Notes: generated by a model not told the origin, from the letters alone. 64,000 bases of DNA from an uncultured Paracoccaceae bacterium (GCA_943787985.1 CALSOO010000004.1:1426001-1490000), one strand, 5' to 3'; counted from the stretch's first letter, positions 10,701 through 21,327 are shown. Numbers and translations: made by a program.

Positions 10701-13700
10701 GCTTCGCCGTTGAAGTTCGGCGCTGGCGTGAAGGTCACTGTGCCGTCGCCGTTGTCCAGAACCGTGCCTTGATCCGCAGGAACTGTAACCTCACCGATGG
10801 TCAATGGATCACCGTCCACATCCGTGTCGTTGCCGACCAGGTCGATGATGACGGGCTCTTCTTCCATCGTGTCCGCCGCGTCATCAACCGCAACCGGATC
10901 GTCGTTCACAGGGATCACAGTGATCGTGTGGATCGCCGTGTCTGTGCCGCCGTTGCCGTCCGTGATCGAGTAGCTGATGGTCGCGTCGCCGTTGAAGTCT
11001 GGCGCTGGCGTGAAGGTCACCGTGCCGTCGCCGTTGTCCACCAACGTGCCTTGAGCCGCAGGAACAGTCGCCCCCGTCACGGTCAAAGTGTCGTTCTCTG
11101 GATCGGTGTCGTTGCCAATCAAGTTGACCGTTACAGGCGTGTCCTCATCCGTGGTGTCGCTGTCATTCACAGCATCAGGGCCATCGTTGACCGGGGTCAC
11201 GTTGACGGTGTGAATGGCTGAGTCTGTACCGCCATTGCCGTCAGAAATGGTGTAGCTGATGGTCGCTTCGCCGTTGAAGTCCGGTGCTGGCGTGAAGGTC
11301 ACTGTGCCGTCGCCGTTGTCCAACAACGTACCTTGATCCGCAGGGACAGTCGCTTCTGTCACTGTGAGGCTATCGCCGTCCGCATCCGTGTCGTTGCCAA
11401 TCAGATTGACGATAACAGAGGTGTCTTCATCAGTGGTGCTGCTGTCATCCACCGCATCTGGCGCGACATTGGTGATTTCATCGCCGATGATGTTTTCGAT
11501 CTCGACGTAGTTGATGGTTTCGCCAGTCGGATTGCCCGCATTGTCGATAAACACAACTGTGCCGTTGGTGCCGTTGCCGTTGCTGTCGACTGTGACGTTT
11601 TCGAGAATGAAGGGCCCTTGGCCGGTCAGGTCGAGTGTGTCGAAGTCGGTATTCAGAGCCGGATCTGTGTTGAAGCCGCCGAAGCCGCCGTCCACATCAT
11701 CGCCTGCTGCGCCAAAGATAAGGTCGGAGTCTGCGCCGCCGTCGATGACGTCTGCGCCGGTCCCGCCGGTGATTGTATCGTCACCGCCTTCACCAAAGAT
11801 CGTGTCCACACCTGCCCCGCCGTCGATGACGTCATCGCCATCCACGCCGCCAACAACGTCACCAACCGGTGCGTCGTAGAACAATTCGGTGATCCGAATG
11901 CCCGAGTTCTCGCCACCGTCTTGCGTATGCTCGACGACAATTTTGGCCACTGGGCCCGGGATTGTAACCTGCAGGTTGTGGTTTGCGGATGTTGTAACTT
12001 CGTACCCGCCTTGGCTGTCGGCAGTATCGGCACCCGCCACACCGTCTGTATCCAGAAGCGTGATATCGTTGCCGCCAACAAGGTTAACAGGGATCAGGTT
12101 TCCGTCTGCATCGTATGCTTTGACGGTGACAATGCCGTCGCCATCAATGTCATTGATGTTGAACTGAACGTCGCTGACGTCTTTGGAGAATTCCCACTGA
12201 AATTCGCCACGTCCGTTTTGACCGTTCGTGATGGATGTCAGGCCGTTGTCGGTGTCGATCGGGTTTGTGCCCGAGTCGTCGATACCGTCCACATTCAGGT
12301 TTTCATCACCAACGAAGGAGTCATGGCTGCCTTCATCCGCAAGACGCGTGAAGGTCACTTCGACGTTGCCAGTGTCCTGAACAACCGTGTTGTCGACCTG
12401 GTTTTCGGTCAGACCTTCCCATTCGAAACCTTCACGAACGGTTTCATTTCCGGGCGTGGAGCTGCCGTCGCCATTGTCGCCGTAAATCAGATCATCGCCT
12501 GCGCTGCCTTCGATTGTATCGTCGCCTTCGTTCCCGAAGATCGTGTCGTTGCCAATCCCGCCGTCGATGACATCATCGCCGCCTTGGCCTTCAGAGCCAA
12601 ACACGTCGCCCGCAGAGGTGACGTTCAGATCACCCACGCCAAGGTATCCGGTGCCTTCGCCGTCAGTGCCGTCTTCGTAGATGATTTGCAAAGACGCGAT
12701 TGGGCCCTGAATGGACACCTGGACGTTGTCCGCGTTGCTGCCGTTCAGAGGCGCTGTGGACGAGGCACTGTTGCCTTCGATCGTGTTGCCATTCACAGTA
12801 ATGTCGCCACCTGTGAAATTGACCGGCACTTGATTGCCGTTTCCATCCAACGCGACGATGGTCACTTGGTCGTCCCAGTTGCCAAAACCGCCGCCATTGC
12901 CATCGTTCACATCAAACAGTGTAAAGCTGATGTCCTGAACGCCTTGGTCAAAGTCGAAAGAAAGCGTTGCCTGCTCGTTCGGGGCAATGCTTTCTGCATA
13001 GAATACGTCACTTTGGGCGCTAAGGAAGCCAGCGGGTTGCACGGAGAACCCGTTTTGGGACACATTTGCAGACACGCTGCCGTCGCCGGAGGTCAATGTT
13101 CCGCCGGAGAGGTCATTGATATCGAGTGTTGTCGGGGACCCGGGTGCCGTGGCTGAGCCATTGTCCCCGTAAATCAGGTCATTGCCATCGCCGCCGTCGA
13201 TTGTATCGTCGCCGCCTTCGCCAAACACGACGTCGTCGCCCGTGCCTGCATCAATGTCATCATTGCCGGCGGGACCAGTGTCGGCCACTGGAGCATCGTA
13301 GAACACGTCGGTGATGTTGATGCCGGAGTTGTCAAAGCCGTCTTGCGTGTGCTCGATCACGATTTTCGCAACCGGACCGTCAATGCTGACGTTCAGCGCG
13401 TACTCTGGCGATGTGTCTTCAAGGTAGCCCTCGTTGCTGTTGGCATTGTCTGCGCCAGCGACGCCATCTGTGTCGGTGAGCGTCAGACGGTCTCCGCCTG
13501 TCAGCTCTACAGGGATTTGGTTTCCAGCTGCGTCATAGGCCAGAATGCGCACGTTGCCGTCGCCGTCTATGTCATTGACGTTAAAGGAAACATCCATAAC
13601 TTCGTCAGAGAATTCAAGCTTGTAAGTCGCGCAGTTTCCGTGCCCATTCAGGATCGAATCCAACGAAGACGTGCTGTCTACGCCGTCGCCATCATGTTCA

Positions 13701-14775
13701 ATCTGGTTGGTAAATTGTGCATCTTCGGAATACGTTGTGTCTGCCGCGCCTGATTGGGCCACGACAGAATAGGTCACGTCTACGTTGCCTGTGTTCTGGG
13801 TGAACCCGCCATCAAGGCTGTCACCGTCATCGATGCTGCTGCTGCTGCCCGGATCGGGTGCTTTGTCCCATTCGAAGCTTTCGCGCACTTTTGCGCCCGC
13901 GCCTGCGCCGCCGTCGTCACCGTAGATGGTGTCGTTGCCGGAACCGCCTGTGATCACGTCGTCATCCGCGCCGCCAGACACTTGGTCATCGCCCGCGCCT
14001 GCGTTGATTGTATCATCGCCAGATGCGCCGATCAGAGTGTCTTGGCCTGCATCGCCTTGCAATGTGTCGTTTCCAGCGCCGCCATCGAGCAGATCGTTGT
14101 CGTTCATGCCCTCAAGCAAGTCATCGCCCTCGCCGCCGTACAGCGTGTCGTCGCCGTTCTGACCGCACAGGGTGTCGTCGCCGTCATTGCCCTGGACTTT
14201 GTCATCGCCGTTGCCAGCAAGCACGAAATCGTTACCGCCACCTGCTATGATGATGTCGTCATCTTGACCTTGGCCCTGAAGGATCTGGTCGTTGTTGTCG
14301 ATCATGTCGCCGTCCGGATCGCCTTCATAGTTGGCGTCGATCACATCCGCGCCATTGGTGCCCTCTACGATGCCGTCGAGGTTGCTACCTGGAGCCGCTT
14401 GGTCAAAAACAAGGTTGTCGATGGCACCGGAGCCGTACAGCTCTACGTCCATGCTGTATGCGCCTTCAACGTTGAAGCTGATGACTTGTTGGCCGTTGTT
14501 GTAGCCACGGATGTCGCATTGTCGAAAGCAAAGTGGAATGTCCCCCCACTGGCATTGTCATCGGGGTCATGGCTGTGACCGTCTTCGGAGATGATCAACG
14601 CTTTACCAAGGTTGTTGGTGTGCAAGTCCCAGTCAAACCCGGTCGGGTTGGCCGTATCAAAGATCATGGCCTGGCCGGATCCTCCCGTGGCGGTGACGGT
14701 GACGCCTTGCGCTTGATACTCGTTGTCTACAACGGTTCCGGTGGACAGGTTGTTAAAATCGATGGTGGTTGTCAT
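7736..14775 (-). CDS. Giant RTX / cadherin-like repeat protein with C-terminal Hint domain (about 2,350 aa, one frameshift)
   Basis: Order from the N-terminus: an anchor-type beta domain (starts MTTTIDFNNLSTGTVVDNEY), an RTX block, three beta-sandwich inserts (first and third are paralogous, both ending FYDAPV) separated by RTX runs, a pre-Hint-like linker without Hint (11.48-11.65 kb), six roughly 95-aa cadherin-like repeats (NDTDxDGDxLT, DNGDGTVTFTPAPDFNG), a long second RTX array, a second pre-Hint linker and a Hint_2 domain (CFTPGTLIATPKGE, VSPNHRVLV), ending RRTLKKHEAALITK. Likely a Ca2+-dependent, type I-secreted surface or matrix adhesin that may self-process at the Hint Cys. The first 110 residues are in another frame: a base is missing near 14,510, where ATS should run into RGYNNGQQVISFNVEGAYS. 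The start at 14,775 was chosen from this continuity. Confidence 0.88.
9775..11475. repeat. Six tandem cadherin-like repeat units inside the giant RTX gene
   Basis: About 285-bp units recur with high DNA identity; for example GGCGTGAAGGTCACTGTGCC appears repeatedly at roughly 285-bp steps (10.16, 10.45, 10.73, 11.29 kb). At protein level each unit holds a Pro-Val-Ala-Asp-like opening, a DTDxDGD Ca2+ motif and a VTFTPAPDFNG strand. Units 3 and 4 are the closest pair, suggesting recent duplication. Confidence 0.85.
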
Positions 14776-15744
14776 TGCTCAAGACTCCTACGCGTGGTCG
14801 CACACGGCGCGCGACGCGGCCGGACAAAAAATGGGTTGTTGAATCGGGTGGAGGCCGCGCTGCGGCTTAAGGCTGTCCGACGTCATCTCACGCCTGAACA
14901 CTCTGTGACATTTCGCTATCAAACTCATACGCCTTAACTCTCCATTTTGCGGCACGTGCCGCGACCGGCAACCCCCAGACGGGCTCACCAAACTCAATCC
15001 CAAACCAGACAGATGACGCAGTCACTCAGCGACTCGCACATTGATCATCAACAGGAGGAGGAATGGCCGTGGAAAAAACCATCGGAAGGGCGCAAATCAG
15101 GCCAAAATTAGGCCATTGCTCCTTCAACAAAACGTCACATGTATTGCGCATAACAATACTGCGAACGCACGTCCTCCGCATCCTGTATGATGCGTCATTG
15201 TGCGGTCGCCCCCGTGACCTACAGACATCGCCCCCCAATTGGGCAAAGACAGTAATACCCACCGACACAGGTTAAGTGAAAGGGAAAAATGCGAAATAAA
15301 TCGCTCATATGACGTCCGTTTTGATTGATCGGTTTCGTCTGCGTAAAGACCTCTACAACCATACGCCGAACTATTGTTTCAGCTTTGGAAACGCGCAATT
15401 CGTAAATAGAACGTTAATTCATACGGTTAAGCAGAACATCAAAGTATCGCCCCACCCGTTTGCCGCGTGATTGTTCCAATCCATGCAACAAAGCAATTTT
15501 TACAGTTCTTTGAAAAACGGCAAAGTTACGCCGCAGTTATGCAAAATATTGCTGTTTATAAATCCGAACCAATCCTTAATTAAGCGGATCACTGGTTCAA
15601 ATTGGAAACCTCAACCGCCACATTTCATCGAATCGATCAGTCCCATAGACACCAGCGCCAAACCCCAAGCAGCTATGATCCTGCGGGCCGTACAGGGCTG
15701 TTTCCTTATATTTTTTGAACACATCCAATCCCTGTCGCAACAGA
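14776..15744. other. Long intergenic region upstream of the giant RTX gene
   Basis: Nearly 1 kb with no gene I can support. It must hold the promoter and leader of the minus-strand giant RTX gene. The part from about 15.28 to 15.60 kb is clearly AT-richer than the surroundings. A minus-strand open stretch at 15.58-15.73 kb (reads KETALYGPQDHSCLGF, then a short tail) has no start codon and no family I recognise; it may be a gene remnant. Confidence 0.4.
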
Positions 15745-15775
15745 CAAAAACACCCGAACCAAAGGTCCGGGTGCT
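15745..15775 (-). terminator. Rho-independent terminator of the OmpA-domain gene
   Basis: On the minus strand the stem CACCCGGACC / GGTTCGGGTG with a TTT loop is followed by TTTTTG, 40 bases after the stop of the OmpA-domain gene. Confidence 0.75.
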
Positions 15776-15814
15776 CTTTAGAACAGGTGCCATGTTTCAG
15801 GCTGTCATTTGCGA

Positions 15815-17050
15815 TTAACCATCTTCGAGGATCACTTGGAAATCAAGCCGGCTGGTGCTCAATCCGGGCTGTCCGGGAATCTCGGCCGAATAGGACGGCG
15901 CTGCCATAATGATTTCGCCGGCATCTACGCCCGCGCCCACCAACGCGTTCATCATCGCAACAGCGCGCAATCGACCGGTGGCCGGGCTTTCCCCTGATCC
16001 GATTTCATCGGAGTGCTGACCAACCACACGCAAACGCGCCTGTGGGCAAGCCTGTGCTTTGAATGCCAGATCAAGTACCACATTGGTGTCTGCGGGCGAG
16101 CTTGTGATCGAGCGCAACGAGTAGAACACTTTTGTGTCTTCAACAGCAGCCTGCAACTCACTCACGCAAGGCGCCAAGCGCACTTGGGTCAGCGCGGCGG
16201 TCAAAGAACTGACAGCAACCGGCGCGTTCCTTTCGACAACCGAAAACTCAACGCGGCGGTCGTAATAGTTGCTTTGCAACTCGCCCCGGATTGTGGATGG
16301 CTCGCGGTCGCCGTATCCGACAGCCTCGAAACGCGTCGTGTCGATCCCTGCAGCCGCAACACGTGCGATGATTGCCTCTGCGCGCTCTTTGCTCAGTCGC
16401 AGGTTCACTTGCGGATTGCCTGACGGATCGGAGTGCCCTTCTACGCGAATTCGAACACCGGGGCATTCTTGCGCCACAAGTCCGATCAGACGGGCTTGTG
16501 CCATGCCACGATCTTCACCCGCCAAACCGGCGCTGGGGAAATACACGCGGGCCTGGCTTGTCAAAGAGCGCAAATCATCCACGCAGGACGCCTTTGCTGC
16601 AAGGCTGGCTTGCGCGGCTGCGAAGAATGCGGTCGGGTTTTCAGCGGCGCTCACTTCCACACGTGCAGGCGCCTGAGGTTCGGGCACAACAGGTGTCGCT
16701 GACACCGGTTGAACTTGCTCTGGCTCTTGCGCGGTCAAGGCCCCTGCCGCCGTCAAGCTGCTCAGAGACGTGGCGATGTTGGTGTTTTGGGACACATCTT
16801 GGCCGGATGGCTGCCCGGACTGCAGATCGTTTCCGACATCAGGTGTTTCAATCGTGGTCGCGCTCAGCGCGGACACGCGTGGGGCGGCGATGAGGTTTTC
16901 CGGTGCAGGTGCTGTCACAACAGCCGCCGTTTCGGCCATAAGCTCTTCTGCGCCATCGCGGGCGCCTTCAAAATACCCCGAAGCCGCAAGAACGATCGCC
17001 ACGGATGGCGCCATCCAAGGCAGATTCTGCTTTATAAATTTGACTGTCAT
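15815..17050 (-). CDS. OmpA-family protein with two OmpA-like domains
   Basis: About 411 aa. Starts MTVKFIKQNLPWMAPSVAIVL, one N-terminal membrane segment or uncleaved signal, then a Pro/Ala/Gln-rich linker. The first OmpA C-like domain (about residues 170-285) is canonical: VRIRVEGHSDPSGN, NLRLSKERAEAI, FEAVGYGDREP, RRVEF, suggesting peptidoglycan binding. The second (about 300-410) is degenerate: GQHSDEIGSG keeps the Asp region but the helix reads TGRLRAVAMMNALVGAG. The start at 17,050 follows GGGGGATAC; a longer in-frame start at 17,119 has no support. Monocistronic, with a terminator at 15,745. Probably an envelope-tethering protein. Confidence 0.85.
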   Translation of the reverse strand: MTVKFIKQNLPWMAPSVAIVLAASGYFEGARDGAEELMAETAAVVTAPAPENLIAAPRVSALSATTIETPDVGNDLQSGQPSGQDVSQNTNIATSLSSLTAAGALTAQEPEQVQPVSATPVVPEPQAPARVEVSAAENPTAFFAAAQASLAAKASCVDDLRSLTSQARVYFPSAGLAGEDRGMAQARLIGLVAQECPGVRIRVEGHSDPSGNPQVNLRLSKERAEAIIARVAAAGIDTTRFEAVGYGDREPSTIRGELQSNYYDRRVEFSVVERNAPVAVSSLTAALTQVRLAPCVSELQAAVEDTKVFYSLRSITSSPADTNVVLDLAFKAQACPQARLRVVGQHSDEIGSGESPATGRLRAVAMMNALVGAGVDAGEIIMAAPSYSAEIPGQPGLSTSRLDFQVILEDG

Positions 17051-17375
17051 CGTATCCCCCAAAATATCGGTGTCTTCTCGGAGTTGTGCAGAACCATCCC
17101 CAACCCAATTGCACGACATAGTTACAATCTGACAGGAAAGGTCAATATCTATGTTGTGGCACTATAGAGCGCACTGTTTTCACAGCCTTTAATTGAATCG
17201 AATCGGAGCAACAGCAACTTTCCCCTAAAGCACAAACCCAAAACACCGCAATTTGAGGGAAAATCGCGCCGAATCAAAGTGGTAGCTCTAAACATGCCAA
17301 AACCGGCCTGCCACATACGAGCGAATCGAGTGTCTAAAGGGGATACGGGGATTTTGAGGACAGGCCCGTGCCTGT

Positions 17376-17461
17376 TGGTACCCAAGGCCGGACTCGAACC
17401 GGCACTCCTGTTACAGAAGTGGATTTTGAATCCACCGCGTCTACCATTCCGCCACTTGGGC
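17376..17461 (-). tRNA. tRNA-Leu (anticodon CAA)
   Basis: The minus strand gives GCCCAAG acceptor arm paired with CTTGGGT, anticodon stem-loop GTGGA-TTCAAAA-TCCAC with anticodon CAA, a long variable arm as in type II tRNAs, the T arm GCCGGTTCGAGTCCGGC, and an encoded CCA. Confidence 0.95.
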
Positions 17462-17624
17462 CTCACGAGGCTCATCTAACCTGCGCAAAAGTTCACGTCC
17501 AGCGCAATTTGCAGGTTTTTGCACCTGCGATGTCACTTTTCTATGTTCGCGTCCGTTTGTCTTCGACTTGACGCCTTGTTCCCTGCGTGATTTGCCGGAA
17601 CCAACAACGAAGACAGAGGACGAA

Positions 17625-18203
17625 ATGTTCAAAGCACTCAACGCGCGGGTACTCGGGTGGGCCCATCACCCCAAAGCATTGTGGATACTGGCGCTTGTGG
17701 CTTTTGCGGAAAGCTCCTTTTTCCCGATCCCTCCTGACCTTTTGATGATTCCCATGATTTTGGCCGCACCCAGCCGCGCTTTTGTCATCGCGGGCGTTGC
17801 TATGGTCGCTTCTGTTCTCGGGGGTTTGCTTGGCTATGCCATTGGCGCCCTGGCCTTTGAGACAATCGGAGAGCCGATGCTAGCAGCACTGGGCAAAGCG
17901 GACTCGATGGAAGCCTTTAGCACCAAGTTCAATGACTTCGGGTTCTGGGCCGTTCTGATCGCGGGCATTACCCCGTTTCCCTACAAAGTCATCACGATCA
18001 TGTCCGGCTGGACCGGCATGCCCCTCCTTACCTTCCTCGCTACATCCATCATGGCGCGCGGCGGGCGGTTCTTTTTGGTGGCCGGTTTGCTCTGGGCCTT
18101 TGGGCCGCGCGTGCGGGCACTCATCGAACGTTGGCTCGGTCTGATCTTGCTGGCTGCTGTGGCTGTTGTGATCCTGAGTCTTGTTCTGGCAGGTCAGATA
18201 TGA
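17625..18203 (+). CDS. YqaA/DedA-type membrane protein
   Basis: 192 aa with about five hydrophobic segments. The early motif FAESSFFPIPPDLLMIPM and the later GITPFPYKVITIMSGW are characteristic of the VTT/DedA-like YqaA group, putative envelope lipid or homeostasis transporters. The start at 17,625 (MFKALNARV) has AGAGGACG upstream. Its stop overlaps the dsbB start as ATGA, so the two are probably translationally coupled; a link between membrane homeostasis and disulfide formation is inference. Confidence 0.82.
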   Translation: MFKALNARVLGWAHHPKALWILALVAFAESSFFPIPPDLLMIPMILAAPSRAFVIAGVAMVASVLGGLLGYAIGALAFETIGEPMLAALGKADSMEAFSTKFNDFGFWAVLIAGITPFPYKVITIMSGWTGMPLLTFLATSIMARGGRFFLVAGLLWAFGPRVRALIERWLGLILLAAVAVVILSLVLAGQI

Positions 18204-18661
18204 CGCGCACCCACTGGATTCTCATCGCAGCGGGCGGGTCTTTGGCACTGTTGCTGGCCGCATTTGCCTTTCAACACGTTGGCGGCATGGCGCCGTGCAA
18301 GCTGTGCATTACCCAGCGTTGGCCGCATGTGGTGGCGGTCGGGATTGGAGCCATGGCTTTGGTCCTGCCGATGGCGATCTGGCTTTGGGCCGGCGCTGCA
18401 GCCGCTGCGACTACAGCCTATGTCGGACTATATCATGCAGGGGTTGAACAAGGCTGGTTCGAGGGTCCGACATCCTGCACATCCGGCGACATCGGGACGC
18501 TGAGCGCCGAGGACCTGCTGAACCAGATCATGAGCGCGCCACTCGTGCGTTGCGACGATATCCCGTGGGAGTTGTTCGGCATCAGCATGGCGGGATGGAA
18601 CGGCTTGATCTCTGTCGGCTTGTGCGCTGCATGGTTAATGGCGGCCCGCACCAAAGCGTAA
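18200..18661 (+). CDS. dsbB: Disulfide bond formation protein B
   Basis: 153 aa, four membrane segments. The first periplasmic pair is CKLC in APCKLCITQRWPH and the second pair is the Cys of PTSCTSG and of LVRCDDIPW, as expected of DsbB, which reoxidises DsbA with quinone. The start overlaps the upstream YqaA-like gene by ATGA (18,200). It ends 5 bases before the convergent Lrp-family gene, leaving no space for a separate terminator. Confidence 0.88.
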   Translation: MTRTHWILIAAGGSLALLLAAFAFQHVGGMAPCKLCITQRWPHVVAVGIGAMALVLPMAIWLWAGAAAAATTAYVGLYHAGVEQGWFEGPTSCTSGDIGTLSAEDLLNQIMSAPLVRCDDIPWELFGISMAGWNGLISVGLCAAWLMAARTKA

Positions 18662-18666
18662 CCGCC

Positions 18667-19092
18667 CTACCCGACCTTGCGCGCGGACAAGAGCAAGCTG
18701 GTCTCGCTCGCGATCACCCCGTCAATGGTGCGGATGCGGTTCAAAACCCCGTCAAAACGTTCAAGCGTGTCGGTCCCTATCTCCGCGATCACATCCCAAC
18801 GCCCGTTCGTGGAATAGATTTGGCGGACCTCGGGCATGCCATTGAGCATCCGGATGATCCGATCCGTTCCGCGTCCTTCAATTCCGATCATCATCAAGCC
18901 GCGTACCGGATCGCTCAACATGTCTTCGCGCAGCACAACGCTGAACCCCAGAATATCCCCCCGCGTCCGCAAGCGTTCAAGACGGGCACGTATCGTGGTG
19001 CGCGACACGCCAAGGGAGACCGCCAAATCTGACAGGGACGCCCGCGCATCGTGACGCAAAGCAGAAATGAGGCGACTGTCCATTTCGTCCAT
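18667..19092 (-). CDS. Lrp/AsnC family transcriptional regulator
   Basis: 141 aa: N-terminal winged HTH (MDEMDSRLISALRHDARASLSDLAVSLGVSRTTIRARLERL) and a C-terminal RAM/AsnC ligand domain (PEVRQIYSTNGRWDVIAEI). It is divergent from the arginase gene across a 107-bp gap, the usual layout for a local regulator responding to arginine or ornithine. That role is inferred from position. Confidence 0.9.
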   Translation of the reverse strand: MDEMDSRLISALRHDARASLSDLAVSLGVSRTTIRARLERLRTRGDILGFSVVLREDMLSDPVRGLMMIGIEGRGTDRIIRMLNGMPEVRQIYSTNGRWDVIAEIGTDTLERFDGVLNRIRTIDGVIASETSLLLSARKVG

Positions 19093-19199
19093 ATTTATCT
19101 CCGATTCGGTTAATGACCGCCCATATCGTTCACTATGCCCCCTTCATTCTGTCCGTATCAACCAGTTACTTCTTGGACAGAGCAAAAAAGGACATCAGC

Positions 19200-20123
19200 A
19201 TGAGCAAACAATCTGTGACATTGATCGGCGCGCCGATGGACTGCGGAAAGCGCCGCCAAGGGTGCCTTATGGGCCCCGATTCCTTGCGCACTGCCGGATT
19301 GGAGCGCGCATTATCCGACTTGGGTCACGCAGTGCACGATCAGGGCAACATCACGCCTGACATCAACACCGTCGCAGACCGCGCGCCGCTCTTTGCCTTG
19401 TCCGAAACTGTCGGTTGGACGACAGCTCTTGCCGCCGCCGCGCAAAATGCGATGCCGCACAGCCTGCCCGTTTTCATGGGGGGCGATCACGCCCTGTCAT
19501 TGGGCACTGTTTTGGGGGTCGCGCGCCACGCCGCGCAGGTGCAGCGCCCGTTGTTTGTGTTGTGGCTGGATGCGCATACAGATTTTCACACCCCTGACAC
19601 AACGGATTCGGGAAACCTGCACGGCACACCCGTGGGCTACCTGACCGGGCGCGCAGGGTTCGACGCGTTTCCCGTTTTTGAGCACGCGGTCCCGCATGAT
19701 AACATCGCCATGTTGGGCCTGCGATCCGTCGATGCGCCCGAACGGGCCGCGTTGCAAGACACCGACATCAGCTACGTGGACATGCGCGCGATTGACGAGC
19801 ACGGGATCGTGGCTCCGCTGACCGCATTCCTTGAAAAAGTGAAGGCAGCCAACGGGTTGCTTCATGTCTCGTTGGATGTGGATTTTCTGGACCCCTCTAT
19901 CGCGCCGGCTGTCGGGACCACGGTTCCGGGCGGCGCGACGGTGCGAGAGGCCCATTTGGTGATGGAGCTGCTGCACGATTCAGGTTTGATGACCTCCCTC
20001 GATCTTGTGGAGTTGAACCCCTTTCTGGATGAGCGCGGACGCACCGCGCAATTGATGGTGGATCTGACCGCCTCTGCCCTTGGGCGCACTGTTTTTGATC
20101 GCCCTACCCTGTCCTTCCAATGA
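19200..20123 (+). CDS. rocF: Arginase
   Basis: 307 aa ureohydrolase. All manganese motifs are visible: GGDHALSLG, DAHTDFH, the SLDVDFLDP box, and an Asp/Glu-rich C-terminus (DLVELNPFLD). Converts L-arginine to ornithine and urea. The start at 19,200 follows AAAAAAGGACATCAGC; the frame continues upstream to 19,113 without similarity. Coupled by ATGA to the ornithine cyclodeaminase gene and divergent from the Lrp-type regulator. Confidence 0.92.
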   Translation: MSKQSVTLIGAPMDCGKRRQGCLMGPDSLRTAGLERALSDLGHAVHDQGNITPDINTVADRAPLFALSETVGWTTALAAAAQNAMPHSLPVFMGGDHALSLGTVLGVARHAAQVQRPLFVLWLDAHTDFHTPDTTDSGNLHGTPVGYLTGRAGFDAFPVFEHAVPHDNIAMLGLRSVDAPERAALQDTDISYVDMRAIDEHGIVAPLTAFLEKVKAANGLLHVSLDVDFLDPSIAPAVGTTVPGGATVREAHLVMELLHDSGLMTSLDLVELNPFLDERGRTAQLMVDLTASALGRTVFDRPTLSFQ

Positions 20124-21178
20124 GGTCTGCTATGACACAATCCCCTTCCGCCAGCGCCTTGGTCCCGTTTGTTTCCGTCGAGAACATGATGAAACTGGTG
20201 CATCACATCGGCCTGACACAGGTGCTAAAAGGCATCGCCACCTATATCGAGGACGACTTCAAACGGTGGGAAACTTTTGACAAGACCGCCCGCTTGGGCA
20301 GCTACACCGATGATGGTGTGATGGAATTGATGCCCACCAGCGATGGACTGGACTATGGGTTCAAATATGTAAACTGCCACCCCAAGAACATCAAAGACGG
20401 CTTGCAAACCGTTGTAGGGTTTGGACTTTTGGCAAATGTTGACACAGGCTATCCTGTGTTGTTGACCGAAATGACCATGCTGACAGCGCTGCGCACGGCG
20501 GCGACCTCGGCTGTAATGGCCAAATACCTTGCGCCCGAAGGGGCCCGTGTCATGGCGATCATCGGCAACGGCGCCCAATCCGAATTTCAGGCCATGGCGA
20601 TGCAAGCCATATTGGGCATCACGCAAGTGCGCCTGTATGATATTGATCCCGCCGCCACCCGCAAATGTGGCGCAAATCTTGCGCAAAGGGGAATGAAAAT
20701 CACGCAATGCGCCACCGCGCAGGACGCCATTGAGGGTGCACAAATCATCACTACGTGCACGGCCGACAAACAACTGGCCACGATCCTGTCAGACAATATG
20801 ATTGGCTCGGGCGTGCACATCAATGCCATCGGCGGGGATTGCCCCGGTAAAACGGAACTGGCCGAAGCGATCTTGCACCGCGCTGATATATTTGTGGAAT
20901 TTCCGCCCCAGACACGGGTCGAGGGCGAGATCCAGCAACTGCCAGAGGATCACCCCGTGACAGAGGTGTGGCAAGTGATCACAGGCGCCGTCCAAGGGCG
21001 CACATCCCCCGAGCAGATCACATTGTTTGACAGTGTCGGATTTGCGATCGAGGATTTCAGCGCGCTGCGCTATGTGCGCGACAACATCAAAGACAGCCCG
21101 TTCTATCAACCGATGGATTTACTGGTTGATCCGGACGATCCGCGCGATTTGTTCGGCATGTTGCAGCGCGCAAAGTGA
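20120..21178 (+). CDS. ocd: Ornithine cyclodeaminase
   Basis: 352 aa of the OCD/mu-crystallin family. The Rossmann motif IIGNGAQSEFQ is at about residue 140, with the substrate region around KYVNCHPKN and GGDCPGKTEL. Produces proline and ammonia from ornithine, following the upstream arginase. Start at 20,120 overlaps the arginase stop (ATGA); a second ATG at 20,132 is possible. A GC hairpin 5 bases past the stop ends the unit. Confidence 0.92.
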   Translation: MRSAMTQSPSASALVPFVSVENMMKLVHHIGLTQVLKGIATYIEDDFKRWETFDKTARLGSYTDDGVMELMPTSDGLDYGFKYVNCHPKNIKDGLQTVVGFGLLANVDTGYPVLLTEMTMLTALRTAATSAVMAKYLAPEGARVMAIIGNGAQSEFQAMAMQAILGITQVRLYDIDPAATRKCGANLAQRGMKITQCATAQDAIEGAQIITTCTADKQLATILSDNMIGSGVHINAIGGDCPGKTELAEAILHRADIFVEFPPQTRVEGEIQQLPEDHPVTEVWQVITGAVQGRTSPEQITLFDSVGFAIEDFSALRYVRDNIKDSPFYQPMDLLVDPDDPRDLFGMLQRAK

Positions 21179-21183
21179 CGCTA

Positions 21184-21200
21184 GGGGGGCTCCGCCCCCC
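21184..21200 (+). terminator. GC-rich hairpin after ocd
   Basis: GGGGGGC-tcc-GCCCCCC followed by CGCTTTT, immediately after the ocd stop. Confidence 0.7.
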
Positions 21201-21327
21201 CGCTTTTGACGCTCCGCCGGGGTGTGTACGGCCTTATGAAACCAAGCGCACCAACACGTGCCTTGGATCGCAATGCTTTCACAATTTTGCTTGGTTGTGA
21301 CCCGCATCAAAGCAACGACATCGCCCG

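Noticed and set aside
9554..13156. Long plus-strand frames (555 and 607 aa)
   Set aside because: Shadows of the tandem repeats of the giant RTX gene.
8500..14100. Short repeated units resembling a CRISPR array
   Set aside because: They are in-frame RTX and cadherin codons with no constant repeat/spacer lengths and no cas genes.
15063..15275. 70-aa frame after AGGAGGAGGA
   Set aside because: The purine run is very close to the ATG and the product has no recognisable features; not enough to call a gene.
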